A stretch of 64,000 bases of DNA from Paraburkholderia gardini (GCF_907164575.1 NZ_CAJQYY010000007.1:124001-188000); one strand, 5' to 3'. Shown: positions 1 to 9,620, counted from the stretch's first letter. The notes: generated by a model not told the origin, from the sequence alone. Numbers and translations are program-made.

Positions 1-1
1 G

Positions 2-352
2 CGCCGGCTTGGCTGCAAGCTGTTCGTCGGTCCGCTCGATCAGCACGAGTACCGCGAACTTTACGACAGCCAGTGCGCGCAACTTGGCGTGCAGTCCGAT
101 GACGGTGCGTTCGATTACCTGTTGCAACACCTCCATCTGCCGGGACGCCGCCCGCTGCTTGCATGCTATCCGCGCGATCTGCTGGGCCTTGTCGTTGCCC
201 ACGCCAGCTATCGAGAGGAAGCACCGGTTGCAACGCCTGAAACCCTGCGTCGCGCGTGGAACAACTATTTCGCAAGTTCAGGTGAACACGACAGCATTGC
301 ATCAAAGCCCGTCCACGCAAACGAAGTAGTCCGCAGACTGGCGACCGCCTGA
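2..352 (+). CDS. C-terminal end of probable AAA-type ATPase (partial)
   Basis: Only the last ~116 codons are in the window; the reading frame is open from base 2 and ends at TGA 350-352. The visible part is a small helical domain with a YPRDLL motif (about 55 residues before the end), which resembles the CHPRDL motif in the C-terminal lid of AAA ATPases found next to Tad pilus genes. The P-loop part would lie upstream, so the family cannot be confirmed here. It is on the same strand as the Tad genes and ends 54 bases before cpaB, so it is probably part of the same operon. Family assignment is by recollection of similar proteins and is tentative; that this is a coding C-terminus is fairly safe from codon usage. 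Confidence 0.5.
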   Translation, partial: RRLGCKLFVGPLDQHEYRELYDSQCAQLGVQSDDGAFDYLLQHLHLPGRRPLLACYPRDLLGLVVAHASYREEAPVATPETLRRAWNNYFASSGEHDSIASKPVHANEVVRRLATA

Positions 353-406
353 AGAACACAGCTCACCCGAAGGCCGCCACCCGGCAGCCAGCAGCAGGAG
401 AATGGA

Positions 407-1234
407 ATGAAAAACTCGCGCGCTGTATTCATGCTGTTGATCGCCACGGGGGCGGGGCTGGCAGCTGTCGTGTTCGGCTCACGCTGGATGGTGTCGCAGA
501 CGTCCAGCTCAAACGCGCACGTGGTCGTCGCTTCGTCGGACATCAATCTTGGGCAGCGGGTGACGCCCGATCTCCTGAAAGTAGTCGACTGGCCTTCGAA
601 CAGTGTGCCGCCGGGCTCGTTCTCCGATCCGCAAAAACTGGATGGACGTGTGCTGAAAGAAAGCGCGCTGCGCGGCGAACCCGTGCTTGCCTCCAAGCTC
701 TCGCCGGTCGGCACGCTCGGCGGCCTGTCCGCCGTGATCAACGAAGGCAAGCGCGCGATCACGGTTCGTGTGAACGACGTGATCGGCGTGGCGGGCTTCG
801 CCCTGCCGGGCAACTACGTCGACATCATCGTCAACACGCAGAAAGATGCCAATCAGTCGCGCGACCAGAAAATTTCAAAGATCGTACTCGAGAAGATTCT
901 TGTGCTCGCGGTCGCGCAAGAGGTCGGACGCGACGAGACCAAGCCGAAAGTAGTCGATGCCGTCACGCTCGAAGTCACGCCTGAGCAGGCAGAGACGATC
1001 GACCTTGCACGCAGTATCGGCACGCTTTCGCTGGTGCTACGCAACCAGGTCGATCCGCAGGCGACGACCACCGCCGGCGCGACGCGGTCGACGTTACTGG
1101 AAACGCCGGTCGTCGTTGCCGCAGCTGCATCGGAACCCGAAGCTCCGCGCGTGATCCGGCGCGTCGCCGCGCATGCACCCAGCAATTGCGTGCGGGTGAT
1201 AACAGGTAGCGAGAAGGGCCAGGAATGTTTCTGA
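407..1234 (+). CDS. cpaB: Flp pilus assembly protein CpaB/RcpC
   Basis: 275 residues. An N-terminal membrane anchor (about residues 7-27) is followed by a SAF-type domain beginning VVVASSDINLGQ (about 40-105) and the RcpC/CpaB domain with the family-typical run GKRAITVRVNDVIGVAGF and GNYVDIIVN. CpaB proteins sit in the periplasm and support the outer-membrane secretin of the Tad secretion system. A ribosome site AGGAGAATGG precedes the ATG at 407. It is 72 bases before the secretin gene, the usual order in Tad loci (cpaB-cpaC). Length is normal for the family. The last ~45 residues are Ala/Val/Arg rich and end with two cysteines in a short tail (NCVRV...QECF), which could form a disulphide; this tail is not a general family feature. 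Confidence 0.93.
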   Translation: MKNSRAVFMLLIATGAGLAAVVFGSRWMVSQTSSSNAHVVVASSDINLGQRVTPDLLKVVDWPSNSVPPGSFSDPQKLDGRVLKESALRGEPVLASKLSPVGTLGGLSAVINEGKRAITVRVNDVIGVAGFALPGNYVDIIVNTQKDANQSRDQKISKIVLEKILVLAVAQEVGRDETKPKVVDAVTLEVTPEQAETIDLARSIGTLSLVLRNQVDPQATTTAGATRSTLLETPVVVAAAASEPEAPRVIRRVAAHAPSNCVRVITGSEKGQECF

Positions 1235-1305
1235 CCGGCATCGCCGGCAGGCAGTAGCCACATCATAAGTTGTTCACATATAGCAGCACCTGACGGGGGA
1301 AGGAC

Positions 1306-3420
1306 ATGAACGCGAAAACAAGGTGTCCGGCGCAAGCGCCGCATCGACGCGCGCAGAAACGGAGGGCAGGCGGTTCGCGCTTTGTGCTGACCACGATGCT
1401 GAGCGCGATCGGCCTGTTCCTTTGGGTGCAGCCTTCCGCCGAAGCCGAAAGCACACGCGAAGCGGCGAGTGTCGTGGGCGCCGTTCAACCTGCTGCGCTG
1501 AATCCCCCAAGGCAGGCGGCTACGCTGGCCGCTCCGTTCACGGTCGCAGCCAATGGCCCCATCCGTCTCACGATCGGCGGTGCCGACGAATCGCAGGCAG
1601 GTGCTGCTCCCGCGAAAAACGCCAAAGGGCCGAACTGCACCGGGCCGGTCGGCGAACATAGCACTGTTGTCGTGCCGCTCGGTAAATCGACAATGATCAA
1701 TTTGCGCGAGCCGGTCAGGGAACGTACGGTCGGCAACCCGCAGGTGGTGCAGGCGATGCTCGTGTCGCCACAGACACTTTATCTGCTGGGCTCCGACATC
1801 GGCACGACCAACATGATCGTGCAGGGCAAGAGCGGTTCGTGCAGCGTGATCGACGTGGTTGTCGGAACGGATCCTGCCGGATTGCAACAGACGCTCGCCT
1901 CGTTGATGCCAGAGGAAACCGGCGTCCAGATCAAGGCAGCGGGCGATGCGCTCGTGCTAACGGGTGTCGTGACGGACGGCGCCAAGGCACAGCGCATCGT
2001 GGAGCTTGCCCGTGCCTACACGCAGCGGCCCAGTTCAGCGTTACCGCTTCCCGGTGCGAAGGGCGGCGCCGGAGCGGCGCCCGCGGCGAGCGGTGACAAG
2101 TCGGAGCGCATCATCAACATGCTGCAGGTCGCTGCCCCGCAACAGGTGATGCTCGAAGTGAAGGTCGCGGAAGTCTCAAAGACACTGATCGATCAGCTGG
2201 GCGCGCAGGCAAACCTGCAAGGCAGCATCGGCAGCTGGTCGTTTGGCTTGCTCGCGAATTTCCTTTCGGGCGGGATGGCGGCCATAGCAGGTGCGAAGTC
2301 AAATAATCTGCCGCTTAACCTCGCGATCGATGCCCAGAAGACCGATCAGCTCGTCAAGATTCTGGCTGAACCGAACCTGATGGCGATCAGCGGACAGGAA
2401 GCAAGTTTCCTCGCCGGCGGCAAGGTATTCATCCCGGTGCCGCAAAGCAACGGAACCGGCGGTACGACGATCACGCTGCAAGAAGAGCAGTTCGGCGTCG
2501 GCCTGACCTTTACGCCGACCGTGCTCGAGGGTGGCCGTATCAATCTGAAGGTCGCGCCGGAAGTGTCCGAGCTTTCGCCGACCGGCGTCGCCGTGACGGC
2601 CGGCGGGACGAGCAGCACGGCAATCCTGCCACTCATCACGACACGTCGCGCGTCGACCACGCTGCAGGTGTATGACGGACAGAGCTTTGCCATCGGCGGC
2701 CTGATGAAGAACAATGTGACTGGCACGATCAAGGGCTTGCCGGGTATAGGCGAGCTGCCGGTACTCGGTGCGCTGTTCCGCAGCACGAACTACCAGCAGG
2801 ACAAGACGGAACTGGTGTTCGTCGTGACGCCGCGTCTCGCCAAACCGCTGCCCCGTGAGTATCCGCTGCCGACTGACAGCTTCGCGAATGTCAACGAAGG
2901 CAATCTTTACGCGACCGGCAACATGGAAGGGCGCAAGCCCGCGCCCCCGGCCGCGCCTGCTTCGGCGACGCCTGCTGTAAATGGCGCTAACGGTGCCAGC
3001 GGTGCCAGCAGTGCCGGCCCCGTTGCGGTAACCGGTGCTGTTGCTGTCGTGCCGCCGGTGGCGGGTCCTGCCGCGATGCCGCCCGCAGCACCGGTTTCGA
3101 CGCAGGCGCCGGGACCGGATGCCGCATCGCCCGCCAATCTTGTGTCGCCAGGCGGCAAGCCCATCGCGCTCGACGAGCCGCGCGTCAATGCAGTGCAAAC
3201 CGCGCAGATAAGCGTGACGCCACTGCCTGCGTCGACTGCGAGCGTGCCGGACGAATCGCCGCCCACTGCGATATCCAGCGCCAGGCCGCTTGAGCCCGGG
3301 CCTGATACCTACACGGCTTCTCCACCGGTTTCCGCTTTGGCGTCCAGCGCACTTGATCCGCCGGACACGTCCATCGCCCGAACCGTTTCGCCAGCAACAC
3401 AGATCAGCACGACACAGTGA
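1306..3420 (+). CDS. cpaC: Tad/type II-type secretin CpaC (RcpA)
   Basis: 704 residues. A signal/anchor region (about 25-50) is followed by the pilus-specific N-terminal domain (GKSTMINLREPVRERTVG) with a BON-like segment, then the secretin domain. The latter is recognised by GVGLTFTPTVLEGGRINLKV, SFAIGGLMKNN, KGLPGIGELPVLGALFRS and ELVFVVTPRLA. It forms the outer-membrane channel for the Flp pilus. The recognised domain ends near residue 525; the remaining ~180 residues are a low-complexity Ala/Pro/Ser/Thr tail not usual for CpaC, which is generally 450-600 residues. Start ATG 1306 has a GGGGGAAGG ribosome site. The downstream lipoprotein gene starts 35 bases after its stop. Confidence 0.93.
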   Translation: MNAKTRCPAQAPHRRAQKRRAGGSRFVLTTMLSAIGLFLWVQPSAEAESTREAASVVGAVQPAALNPPRQAATLAAPFTVAANGPIRLTIGGADESQAGAAPAKNAKGPNCTGPVGEHSTVVVPLGKSTMINLREPVRERTVGNPQVVQAMLVSPQTLYLLGSDIGTTNMIVQGKSGSCSVIDVVVGTDPAGLQQTLASLMPEETGVQIKAAGDALVLTGVVTDGAKAQRIVELARAYTQRPSSALPLPGAKGGAGAAPAASGDKSERIINMLQVAAPQQVMLEVKVAEVSKTLIDQLGAQANLQGSIGSWSFGLLANFLSGGMAAIAGAKSNNLPLNLAIDAQKTDQLVKILAEPNLMAISGQEASFLAGGKVFIPVPQSNGTGGTTITLQEEQFGVGLTFTPTVLEGGRINLKVAPEVSELSPTGVAVTAGGTSSTAILPLITTRRASTTLQVYDGQSFAIGGLMKNNVTGTIKGLPGIGELPVLGALFRSTNYQQDKTELVFVVTPRLAKPLPREYPLPTDSFANVNEGNLYATGNMEGRKPAPPAAPASATPAVNGANGASGASSAGPVAVTGAVAVVPPVAGPAAMPPAAPVSTQAPGPDAASPANLVSPGGKPIALDEPRVNAVQTAQISVTPLPASTASVPDESPPTAISSARPLEPGPDTYTASPPVSALASSALDPPDTSIARTVSPATQISTTQ

Positions 3421-3455
3421 ACAGGATCCGTCTTGCAGACTTATTGGAGAAGAAC

Positions 3456-3749
3456 ATGAACACAATCCAGACCTCCATTCGCCTTGCGCTTTGCGTCGGA
3501 GCCTGCGCGACACTCGGCGGTTGCCTCAGCTCGACGCCAGAGTGGGACCAGCATTTTGGGGAATCCGTCACGCAGATCAGAACGATGCAGATGCTTAACC
3601 CGATGGCATCGGCAAACGACGATCCTGTTGCCGGCATTGACGGGAGTGCGGCAATAGCGGCGCAGACAAACTACGTCAAGTCCTTTACCGCGCCAACACC
3701 TCCAGCAAACGTATTCACGATTGGCGTCGGCACGGGTAGTAGCAACTAG
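3456..3749 (+). CDS. small Tad-locus lipoprotein
   Basis: 97 residues from ATG 3456, which has a GGAGA ribosome site; an upstream in-frame GTG at 3417 overlaps the cpaC stop and is less likely. The N-terminus is a lipoprotein signal with lipobox LGGC (cysteine near residue 23). The mature part has DPVAGIDGSAAIAAQTNYV, a pattern (dG..A......Y..sF..P) resembling the end of CpaD/RcpB-type Tad proteins, but the protein is much shorter than CpaD. It lies between the secretin and cpaE, where CpaD/RcpB is usually encoded. I infer an outer-membrane or periplasmic accessory of the secretin. No enzymatic motif is visible. Confidence 0.8.
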   Translation: MNTIQTSIRLALCVGACATLGGCLSSTPEWDQHFGESVTQIRTMQMLNPMASANDDPVAGIDGSAAIAAQTNYVKSFTAPTPPANVFTIGVGTGSSN

Positions 3750-3785
3750 TTTTCGAAGCAGGTTCGCATAGCAGTGGAGATACAC

Positions 3786-4988
3786 ATGATCGACATCCTT
3801 TTGATTTCGTCCAGCGACGAGCATGAGCGCGAAGTGAAAGCGTTGCTCGCCGCAAGCGACGTCCGGCACCGGTTGCATTCCGAGCGCGGCGCGGCGAAGC
3901 AGTTGCCACGCTACGCCGAGCGAATCAAAAAGGCCGATCTGTTGATCGTCGCTGATACGGCACTCGTGGTCGGCGACCTGGCTGCGATCGGGGAAGCAAT
4001 CGGCCATGCCCCGAATCTGACCTGCATGCTGGTGGCGTCGGCCCTGTCGACCGACATGTTGATGGCGGCGATGCGCGCCGGCGTGCGGCATGTGTTGTCC
4101 TGGCCGATCGACGCACGGGAATTTGCACAGGAACTCTCGCACGTTGCTGGAAAGAAGACTTCCAGCACACGGCGGGAAGGCCGCGTGATGTCGCTCGCGT
4201 CAGGCAGAGGCGGGGCCGGCACGACGCTGATCGCCACGAATCTCGCCTACGCATTCGCAGCTGTACGCGACAAGCGTGTACTACTCGTCGACCTGGACCA
4301 GCAGTTCGCGGACGCGAGTCTGCTCGTCGCGGAAAAGACACCGGCCTCGACCATCGCGGACCTCTTCGCGCAGATCGAACGACTCGATGCAGCGTTCTTC
4401 GATGCCTGCGTCTCACACGTACACGCGAATCTCGACGTGCTGGCGGGTGCAGGTGATCCGGTGAAAGCGACCGAGATGCGTGCATCGCACCTCGAACGTC
4501 TGCTGGCACTGGTACGCGACCAGTACGACGTGGTGATCTTCGATCTGGGCCAAACCATTAATCCGCTGGCACTTCACGCGCTCGATCAGAGCGAGTCGAT
4601 CTGCGTGGTCGCCCAGCAGACCATTCCACAGTTGCACGCGGGACGCCGGTTGCTCGACATACTGGGCGCGCTGGGCTATTCGGCCAGCAAGATGCATCTA
4701 CTTGTGAACCAGTATGACAAGGGGGCGCAGGTCGACCTTGCCGCCATCGAGGAAGCACTTGGCGTCAAGCCCGCCCATCTGTTGCCACGAGATGAAAAGA
4801 GCGCGCTCCAGGCTGTCAACCAGGGCGTGCCGCTTCTCACCATTGCGAAAGGTTCTTCACTGACAAAAAGCCTTGGCGCCCTCGCTGCCTTTCTATGGCC
4901 GGAAGCGACGACGCCTTCGAAGAGCATGTTTGGCCGCCTGCTCGCACCGAAGCAACGCGCGGTACAGCAACTCAAACCCAGTCATTGA
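3786..4988 (+). CDS. cpaE: Flp pilus assembly ATPase-like protein CpaE/TadZ
   Basis: 400 residues from ATG 3786 (GTGGAGA ribosome site six bases upstream; the in-frame GTG at 3774 is the ribosome site itself). An atypical receiver-like domain (1-120, MIDILLISSS...) precedes a MinD/ParA-type domain. The phosphate loop reads SGRGGAGTT at 139-147, with R where the deviant Walker A signature has K (KGGxGTT). DLDQQFADAS (about residue 175) and VVIFDLGQ follow as the other nucleotide-site segments. CpaE/TadZ proteins localise the Tad machine to the pole or focus. The missing signature lysine is seen in several TadZ proteins and suggests weak or no ATPase activity. Confidence 0.9.
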   Translation: MIDILLISSSDEHEREVKALLAASDVRHRLHSERGAAKQLPRYAERIKKADLLIVADTALVVGDLAAIGEAIGHAPNLTCMLVASALSTDMLMAAMRAGVRHVLSWPIDAREFAQELSHVAGKKTSSTRREGRVMSLASGRGGAGTTLIATNLAYAFAAVRDKRVLLVDLDQQFADASLLVAEKTPASTIADLFAQIERLDAAFFDACVSHVHANLDVLAGAGDPVKATEMRASHLERLLALVRDQYDVVIFDLGQTINPLALHALDQSESICVVAQQTIPQLHAGRRLLDILGALGYSASKMHLLVNQYDKGAQVDLAAIEEALGVKPAHLLPRDEKSALQAVNQGVPLLTIAKGSSLTKSLGALAAFLWPEATTPSKSMFGRLLAPKQRAVQQLKPSH

Positions 4989-5007
4989 GCGATAACCGGA
5001 GAGCAGC

Positions 5008-6384
5008 ATGTCATTGCGCGAACAACTTTTGATGCAGGGCGATCTGGCTGTCGCCGAAGCGCCCGCTTCCAGTAATGCGGCCTCTCCGGGTGATGCGAAG
5101 GCGGCTCGTCAGGCGTACCAGAAGCTCAAGATGAACATCCACCAGACGATCATCGAACGGGTGGAACTGGACAAGCTGCAACGACTGACGCCCGATCAGG
5201 TGAAACGCGAACTGGCACAGCTCGTCGAGCGCATCGTCGACGAAGACAAGGTGCCGATGAACGAGTTCGAGCGCAAGCGTCTCGTGCAGGACGTGCAGGA
5301 CGAAATGCTGGGCCTCGGCCCGCTCGAACCGCTGCTAAACGATCCGACGGTCTCGGACATTCTGGTGAATACGTCGCAACATGTCTACGTGGAACGACGC
5401 GGCAAGCTCGAACACACCGACATCACGTTCTACGACGACGCGCATCTGATGAAAGTCATCGAGCGCATCGTGTCGCGTGTCGGCCGGCGTATCGACGAAT
5501 CGACGCCGATGGTCGATGCACGACTGCCCGACGGCTCACGGGTAAACGCGATTATTCCGCCATCGGCTATCGACGGGCCACTTGTATCGATCCGGCGATT
5601 TTCGGTGCATCCGCTTACCGTCGACGACATGCTGAACAACCAGAGCTTTACGCCTGCGATGGCGCAACTGCTCGAAGCACTGATCAAATCGAAACTGAAC
5701 GTCCTGATTTCAGGTGGGACGGGCAGCGGCAAGACAACGTTGCTGAACCTGCTGTCCGGCTTCATTCCAGCCGACGAACGTATCGTCACGATCGAGGACG
5801 CGGCTGAACTCCAGTTGCGCCAGCAACACGTGCTGCGACTTGAAACGCGGCCGCCGAATATCGAAGGCAAGGGCGAAATCTCGCAGCGCGCGCTGGTGCG
5901 CAATGCACTCCGGATGCGCCCTGATCGCGTCGTGCTCGGCGAAGTGCGTGGCGGTGAAGCGCTCGACATGCTGCACGCGATGAACACGGGTCACGAAGGA
6001 TCCATGGCGACCCTGCACGCGAACACACCGCGCGACGCAATCACACGCCTGGAAAACATGGTGTCGATGGCCGGTCTGACGATGCCCGTGAAGGCGATGC
6101 GTCAGCAGATCGCGTCGGCGATTTCCGTGGTGGTGCAGGCGTCGCGTCTGACCGACGGGCGACGCAAGTTGATGAGCATTCAGGAAATCACCGGCATGGA
6201 AGGGGACGTCATCAACATGCAGGAGATCTTCACGTTCAGGAGAACGGGTGTCGATGACGACGGCCGCATCAAAGGCTATTTCTGCGCAACGGGTGTGCGG
6301 CCGAAGTTTTGCGACCGGTTGACGGCTTTCGGCATCACGCTGCCCGACAACATGTTCGATCCAGCTCGCCGCTTCGAAGTGTGA
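5008..6384 (+). CDS. cpaF: Tad pilus secretion ATPase CpaF/TadA
   Basis: 458 residues. An N-terminal helical region (about 30-110) is followed by the GspE/VirB11-type ATPase core: Walker A GGTGSGKT at 236-243, [13 protein letters not shown] as the Asp box, [17 protein letters not shown] as the Walker B region and a [14 protein letters not shown]is box. It is the hexameric cytoplasmic motor that powers Flp pilin assembly. Start ATG 5008 has a GGAGAGC site 4-9 bases upstream and follows cpaE by 19 bases. Its order before tadB and tadC is the standard Tad order. Length and motifs are complete. Confidence 0.96.
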   Translation: MSLREQLLMQGDLAVAEAPASSNAASPGDAKAARQAYQKLKMNIHQTIIERVELDKLQRLTPDQVKRELAQLVERIVDEDKVPMNEFERKRLVQDVQDEMLGLGPLEPLLNDPTVSDILVNTSQHVYVERRGKLEHTDITFYDDAHLMKVIERIVSRVGRRIDESTPMVDARLPDGSRVNAIIPPSAIDGPLVSIRRFSVHPLTVDDMLNNQSFTPAMAQLLEALIKSKLNVLISGGTGSGKTTLLNLLSGFIPADERIVTIEDAAELQLRQQHVLRLETRPPNIEGKGEISQRALVRNALRMRPDRVVLGEVRGGEALDMLHAMNTGHEGSMATLHANTPRDAITRLENMVSMAGLTMPVKAMRQQIASAISVVVQASRLTDGRRKLMSIQEITGMEGDVINMQEIFTFRRTGVDDDGRIKGYFCATGVRPKFCDRLTAFGITLPDNMFDPARRFEV

Positions 6385-6414
6385 ACCCGCGCGAAATGTA
6401 TTGAGGAGTGAGGT

Positions 6415-7392
6415 ATGGATACGTCGTTTATGGGTTTCGTCGTGCTGCTGTTCATCGCGACGGTGCTGATGATCGAAGGGCTGTACATCTTCTGGCACAA
6501 CCGGCACGGCGCTTCCGTCAAGCGGATGAAGCAACGCGTGCGCGCGGCGGCGCCCGGTGGAAAGTCGGGCGACGATCAGCTGTCGATTCTCAAGACACGA
6601 ACACTGAGCGACTCGCCGCTGCTGCTGCAACTGCTGATGCTGATGCCGCGAGTTCAGATGTTCGACAGGCTGTTGCTGCAGTCGGGGCTCACCTGGTCCG
6701 TCGGGCGATTTTTTGGGTATATGGGCGGCTGTGCCGCGGTGGGCCTCGTGGCTGGACTCGTTTTGCATCAGCCCGTTGTGATCGCGCTGGTGTTCGGCGG
6801 AGTTGCCGCCTTTTTGCCGCTTCTTGTCGTGCGCAGCAAGCGAAACAAGCGCATCGGGATTCTTGAAAGACAGCTCCCCGAGGCTGCCGATCTGATCAGC
6901 CGTGCATTGCGTGCCGGCCACTCGTTCCCAAGCGCGCTTGGCATGGTTGGGGATGAAATGCCGCAGCCATTGGGAGGCGAATTCAAGCTTGCGTTCGATG
7001 AAATCAACTACGGCGTGGCGATGAGCGTCGCGCTGCAAAACATGGTGCATCGCGTGCCTGTTCCCGATCTGCGCTATTTCGTGATCGCGGTTCTGATCCA
7101 GCGCGAGGCGGGCGGCAATCTTGCGGAAATTCTCGGCAATATCAGTTCGATCATTCGCGAACGACTGAAGCTGATGGGCAAGGTCAAGGTGCTGTCGGCG
7201 GAAGGACGGCTTTCCGCCTGGATTCTATGTCTGCTGCCATTCGTGCTGGCCGGCGTGATCCTGTTGATCACCCCGCAGTTGATGCGTGTCTTCTGGACCG
7301 ATCCTACCGGTATGAAGATGGCGGGCGTGGCGATGGTTTTCATGCTGTTCGGCATCTTGTGGAGTCGCAAGATCGTACGTATTCACGTATGA
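6415..7392 (+). CDS. tadB: Tad pilus inner-membrane platform protein TadB
   Basis: 325 residues. Type II secretion F-type domain (about residues 155-285) with QLPEAADLISRALRAGHS and the matching second helix. Membrane helices are near residues 5-25, 95-130 and at the end (270-315). TadB and TadC together form the inner-membrane platform on which CpaF acts. The gene follows cpaF by 30 bases, with a TGAGGAGTGAGG ribosome site before ATG 6415. Normal length for TadB. Confidence 0.93.
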   Translation: MDTSFMGFVVLLFIATVLMIEGLYIFWHNRHGASVKRMKQRVRAAAPGGKSGDDQLSILKTRTLSDSPLLLQLLMLMPRVQMFDRLLLQSGLTWSVGRFFGYMGGCAAVGLVAGLVLHQPVVIALVFGGVAAFLPLLVVRSKRNKRIGILERQLPEAADLISRALRAGHSFPSALGMVGDEMPQPLGGEFKLAFDEINYGVAMSVALQNMVHRVPVPDLRYFVIAVLIQREAGGNLAEILGNISSIIRERLKLMGKVKVLSAEGRLSAWILCLLPFVLAGVILLITPQLMRVFWTDPTGMKMAGVAMVFMLFGILWSRKIVRIHV

Positions 7393-7441
7393 AAGCGATC
7401 TTCCATCAACGATATAACGGGGGCGGGGAAACCCGGAGACC

Positions 7442-8401
7442 ATGACAATCGTGCAGATCGCGGTGCTCGCGCTGATGTTTCTGATCGTATTCGCCGCGGC
7501 CCTCATCGGGATGAATCTGTTAAAACCCGATCCTTTAAAGCAACGTATCGGTCAGATCGGCACGGTCTCCGGGGGCGGCGGCAATGTCGGCGCCGAGCCA
7601 GAGGACGCAGGAAAATGGGTCGAGAAGATTGCTCAGGCATCGTCACGCGTTGCGAAATTTTCGTTGCCTGGTGAAGACTGGAACCATTCAATACTGCGCG
7701 TGCGCTTTCTGAATGCCGGACTTCGAAGCGAATCCGCACCGGCGATCTATTTCGCGTCGAAGACTGTCCTCGCGCTTGCGTTTCCCGTCGTCGCCATGCT
7801 CGCGTTCGGCACCAGCATGCATGACACGCCTCGCATCTATGTGTTGCTGGTCCTGCTCTGTACCTCGGCGTTCGGTTTCTATCTTCCAAACGGTGTGCTC
7901 GCCCGGCTCATCGATCGTCGTCAGCGCGCGCTTTTCGAAGATCTTCCGGATGCGGTTGATCTGATGACCGTGTGCGTGGAAGCGGGGCTTGGATTCGACG
8001 CGGCACTAGGGCGAGTCACCGACGAAATCGGCATGAAGAGCCAGGCGCTGAGAGACGAGCTCGAACTTGTGCTACTGGAATTGCGCGCTGGCGCGGGGCG
8101 GGACAAGGCGCTTCGCAATCTGTCGCTCAGAACCGGTGTGGAAGACATCGAGACCCTTGCGGCAATGCTGATCCAGGCCGACAGGTTCGGGACGAGCGTG
8201 GGTGATTCGCTACGCGTCTATACCGACAATCTGCGGACCAAGCGGCGTCTTCGCGCCGAAGAGAAAGCGGCCAGGATCGCATTGAAGCTGCTGTTTCCGC
8301 TGATTTTCTTCATTTTTCCGACGCTCATCATCGTGCTGATCGGCCCGGCGATTCTCCAGGCCACGCGCGTGCTCATGCCAGCGATGAAACACATTGGCTA
8401 G
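7442..8401 (+). CDS. tadC: Tad pilus inner-membrane platform protein TadC
   Basis: 319 residues. Single T2SS-F domain around residues 155-280 (DLPDAVDLMTVCVEAGLGFDAAL, then LRTKRRLRAEEKAARIALKL) with N-terminal (1-22), central (about 100-150) and C-terminal membrane helices. It is the partner of TadB in the inner-membrane platform. Start ATG 7442 follows a GGGAAACCCGGAGACC ribosome region, 49 bases after tadB. Length normal; no disruption seen. Confidence 0.93.
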   Translation: MTIVQIAVLALMFLIVFAAALIGMNLLKPDPLKQRIGQIGTVSGGGGNVGAEPEDAGKWVEKIAQASSRVAKFSLPGEDWNHSILRVRFLNAGLRSESAPAIYFASKTVLALAFPVVAMLAFGTSMHDTPRIYVLLVLLCTSAFGFYLPNGVLARLIDRRQRALFEDLPDAVDLMTVCVEAGLGFDAALGRVTDEIGMKSQALRDELELVLLELRAGAGRDKALRNLSLRTGVEDIETLAAMLIQADRFGTSVGDSLRVYTDNLRTKRRLRAEEKAARIALKLLFPLIFFIFPTLIIVLIGPAILQATRVLMPAMKHIG

Positions 8402-8470
8402 TCGCGCGGTGCGTATGCAGGTGACGGTCCGGATGCGGACAGTGTTGAGGGCGAACGCAGGAGCGGCGAC

Positions 8471-8965
8471 ATGGAAACCAGGATTTTCGGGAGATCACGA
8501 CGACAGCAGCGAGGAGCGACCGCGGTCGAGTTTGCACTGGTCGCGCCGATCCTGTTCTTCCTGATGTTCGTCGCCATCGATCTCGGGTTGTTACTCTGGG
8601 TCAATCTGACGATGCAGTACGCGGTGCGCGAGGGCGCACGTTACGCGGTCACGGGCCAGTCCAGTCTGGACCCGGCCGCTAGCGGCCAGCAGCGCTATCT
8701 CGCGATTATCCAGGAAATCAAGAACAGTTCGATGGGCTTGTACAACATCGTCGACCCGAGCTACACGGTCACCATCAATGGCACGCCGCAAAGCTACAAC
8801 ACACCGGCCGGCTATAGCTCCGGCATGTTCGGAAACGCCGGCGACATCATCGTGTTGCAGCTGAACTGTTCGTGGCCGCTGCTGACGCCGCTGGTGCGTC
8901 CGTTCTTTCCTGGCGGCAGCTACGCGTTTACGGTCGCCGCGACGATGCGCAACGAGGGCTTCTGA
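8471..8965 (+). CDS. TadE-like pseudopilin
   Basis: 164 residues. The N-terminus has the TadE signature: a basic leader, then QQRGATAVEFALVAPILFF, with the conserved Glu five residues into the hydrophobic helix, where CpaA-type prepilin peptidase cuts after the Gly. The rest is a globular periplasmic domain (YAVREGARYAVTG...). TadE-like pseudopilins join the Flp pilus assembly machine. It lies 69 bases after tadC and one base before the next TadE-like gene, so all three pseudopilin genes are one transcription unit. Confidence 0.88.
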   Translation: METRIFGRSRRQQRGATAVEFALVAPILFFLMFVAIDLGLLLWVNLTMQYAVREGARYAVTGQSSLDPAASGQQRYLAIIQEIKNSSMGLYNIVDPSYTVTINGTPQSYNTPAGYSSGMFGNAGDIIVLQLNCSWPLLTPLVRPFFPGGSYAFTVAATMRNEGF

Positions 8966-8966
8966 C

Positions 8967-9599
8967 ATGAACCGCAGAGCATTCAAAACGAGGCGCCAGA
9001 AACAACGCGGCGTTGCGGCAATCGAAATGGCCGTGCTGCTGCCAATGCTTATTGCGATCGCCCTTCCGGTGTACGACTTCGCGCGCAACATTCAGGCGCA
9101 GATGATATTGACCAACGTCAGTCGCGAAGGCGCGAATCTCGCGTCGCGGGCGCTGACCGCGTTTCCGGTGCAGACCATCATGTCGTCGCTTACCCAGACG
9201 ACCCCGCCGCTCAACATGAGCGCGAACGGCATGATCTACATCACCATGATTGTCGGCAATAACACCTGTGATGCGAAAGGGAACAACTGCACCGGTGTGG
9301 TGGCCGCGCAATACCGCTGGACCGGTGGCAATTATTTTCCGGCCAGCAAGATCTGGAACTGCGGGTCCGCGGGGACGAGCTGGGCCACGGATGGGACGGG
9401 GAGTTGTGCCAATGTTCCGCCTGTGACGAGTACTTCTCCCGTGGTGAGCACGCTGCAGGGGCAACTGTGGGATGGACAGGTTGTGTATGTCGTCGAAGCG
9501 TTCTACAGGCAGCCGCCGCTCATCGGAGCGTTGAATCTTGGGTCTGGCATCAACACGCCCGCGCTCTCGCCTGATCTGTACGCGATGACGGCCTTTTGA
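8967..9599 (+). CDS. TadE/TadF-like pseudopilin
   Basis: 210 residues. Basic leader MNRRAFKTRRQKQRG followed by VAAIEMAVLLPMLIAI, the TadE/F cleavage and helix signature with the conserved Glu. The globular part (LTNVSREGANLASRA) carries cysteines near NNTCDAKGNNC that may pair. ATG 8967 comes one base after the stop of the preceding pseudopilin. Role: minor pseudopilin of the Tad machine, processed like Flp pilin. Which of the two small pseudopilins corresponds to TadE and which to TadF cannot be settled by eye. Confidence 0.86.
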   Translation: MNRRAFKTRRQKQRGVAAIEMAVLLPMLIAIALPVYDFARNIQAQMILTNVSREGANLASRALTAFPVQTIMSSLTQTTPPLNMSANGMIYITMIVGNNTCDAKGNNCTGVVAAQYRWTGGNYFPASKIWNCGSAGTSWATDGTGSCANVPPVTSTSPVVSTLQGQLWDGQVVYVVEAFYRQPPLIGALNLGSGINTPALSPDLYAMTAF

Positions 9600-9620
9600 C
9601 GGCATGCAACGGGGACTCAC

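Noticed and set aside
853..7050. Long minus-strand open frames (853-1887, 2299-3513, 5710-7050) across the Tad genes
   Set aside because: They are antisense shadows of high-GC genes; they are Arg/His-rich, have no family pattern and oppose clearly recognised Tad genes.
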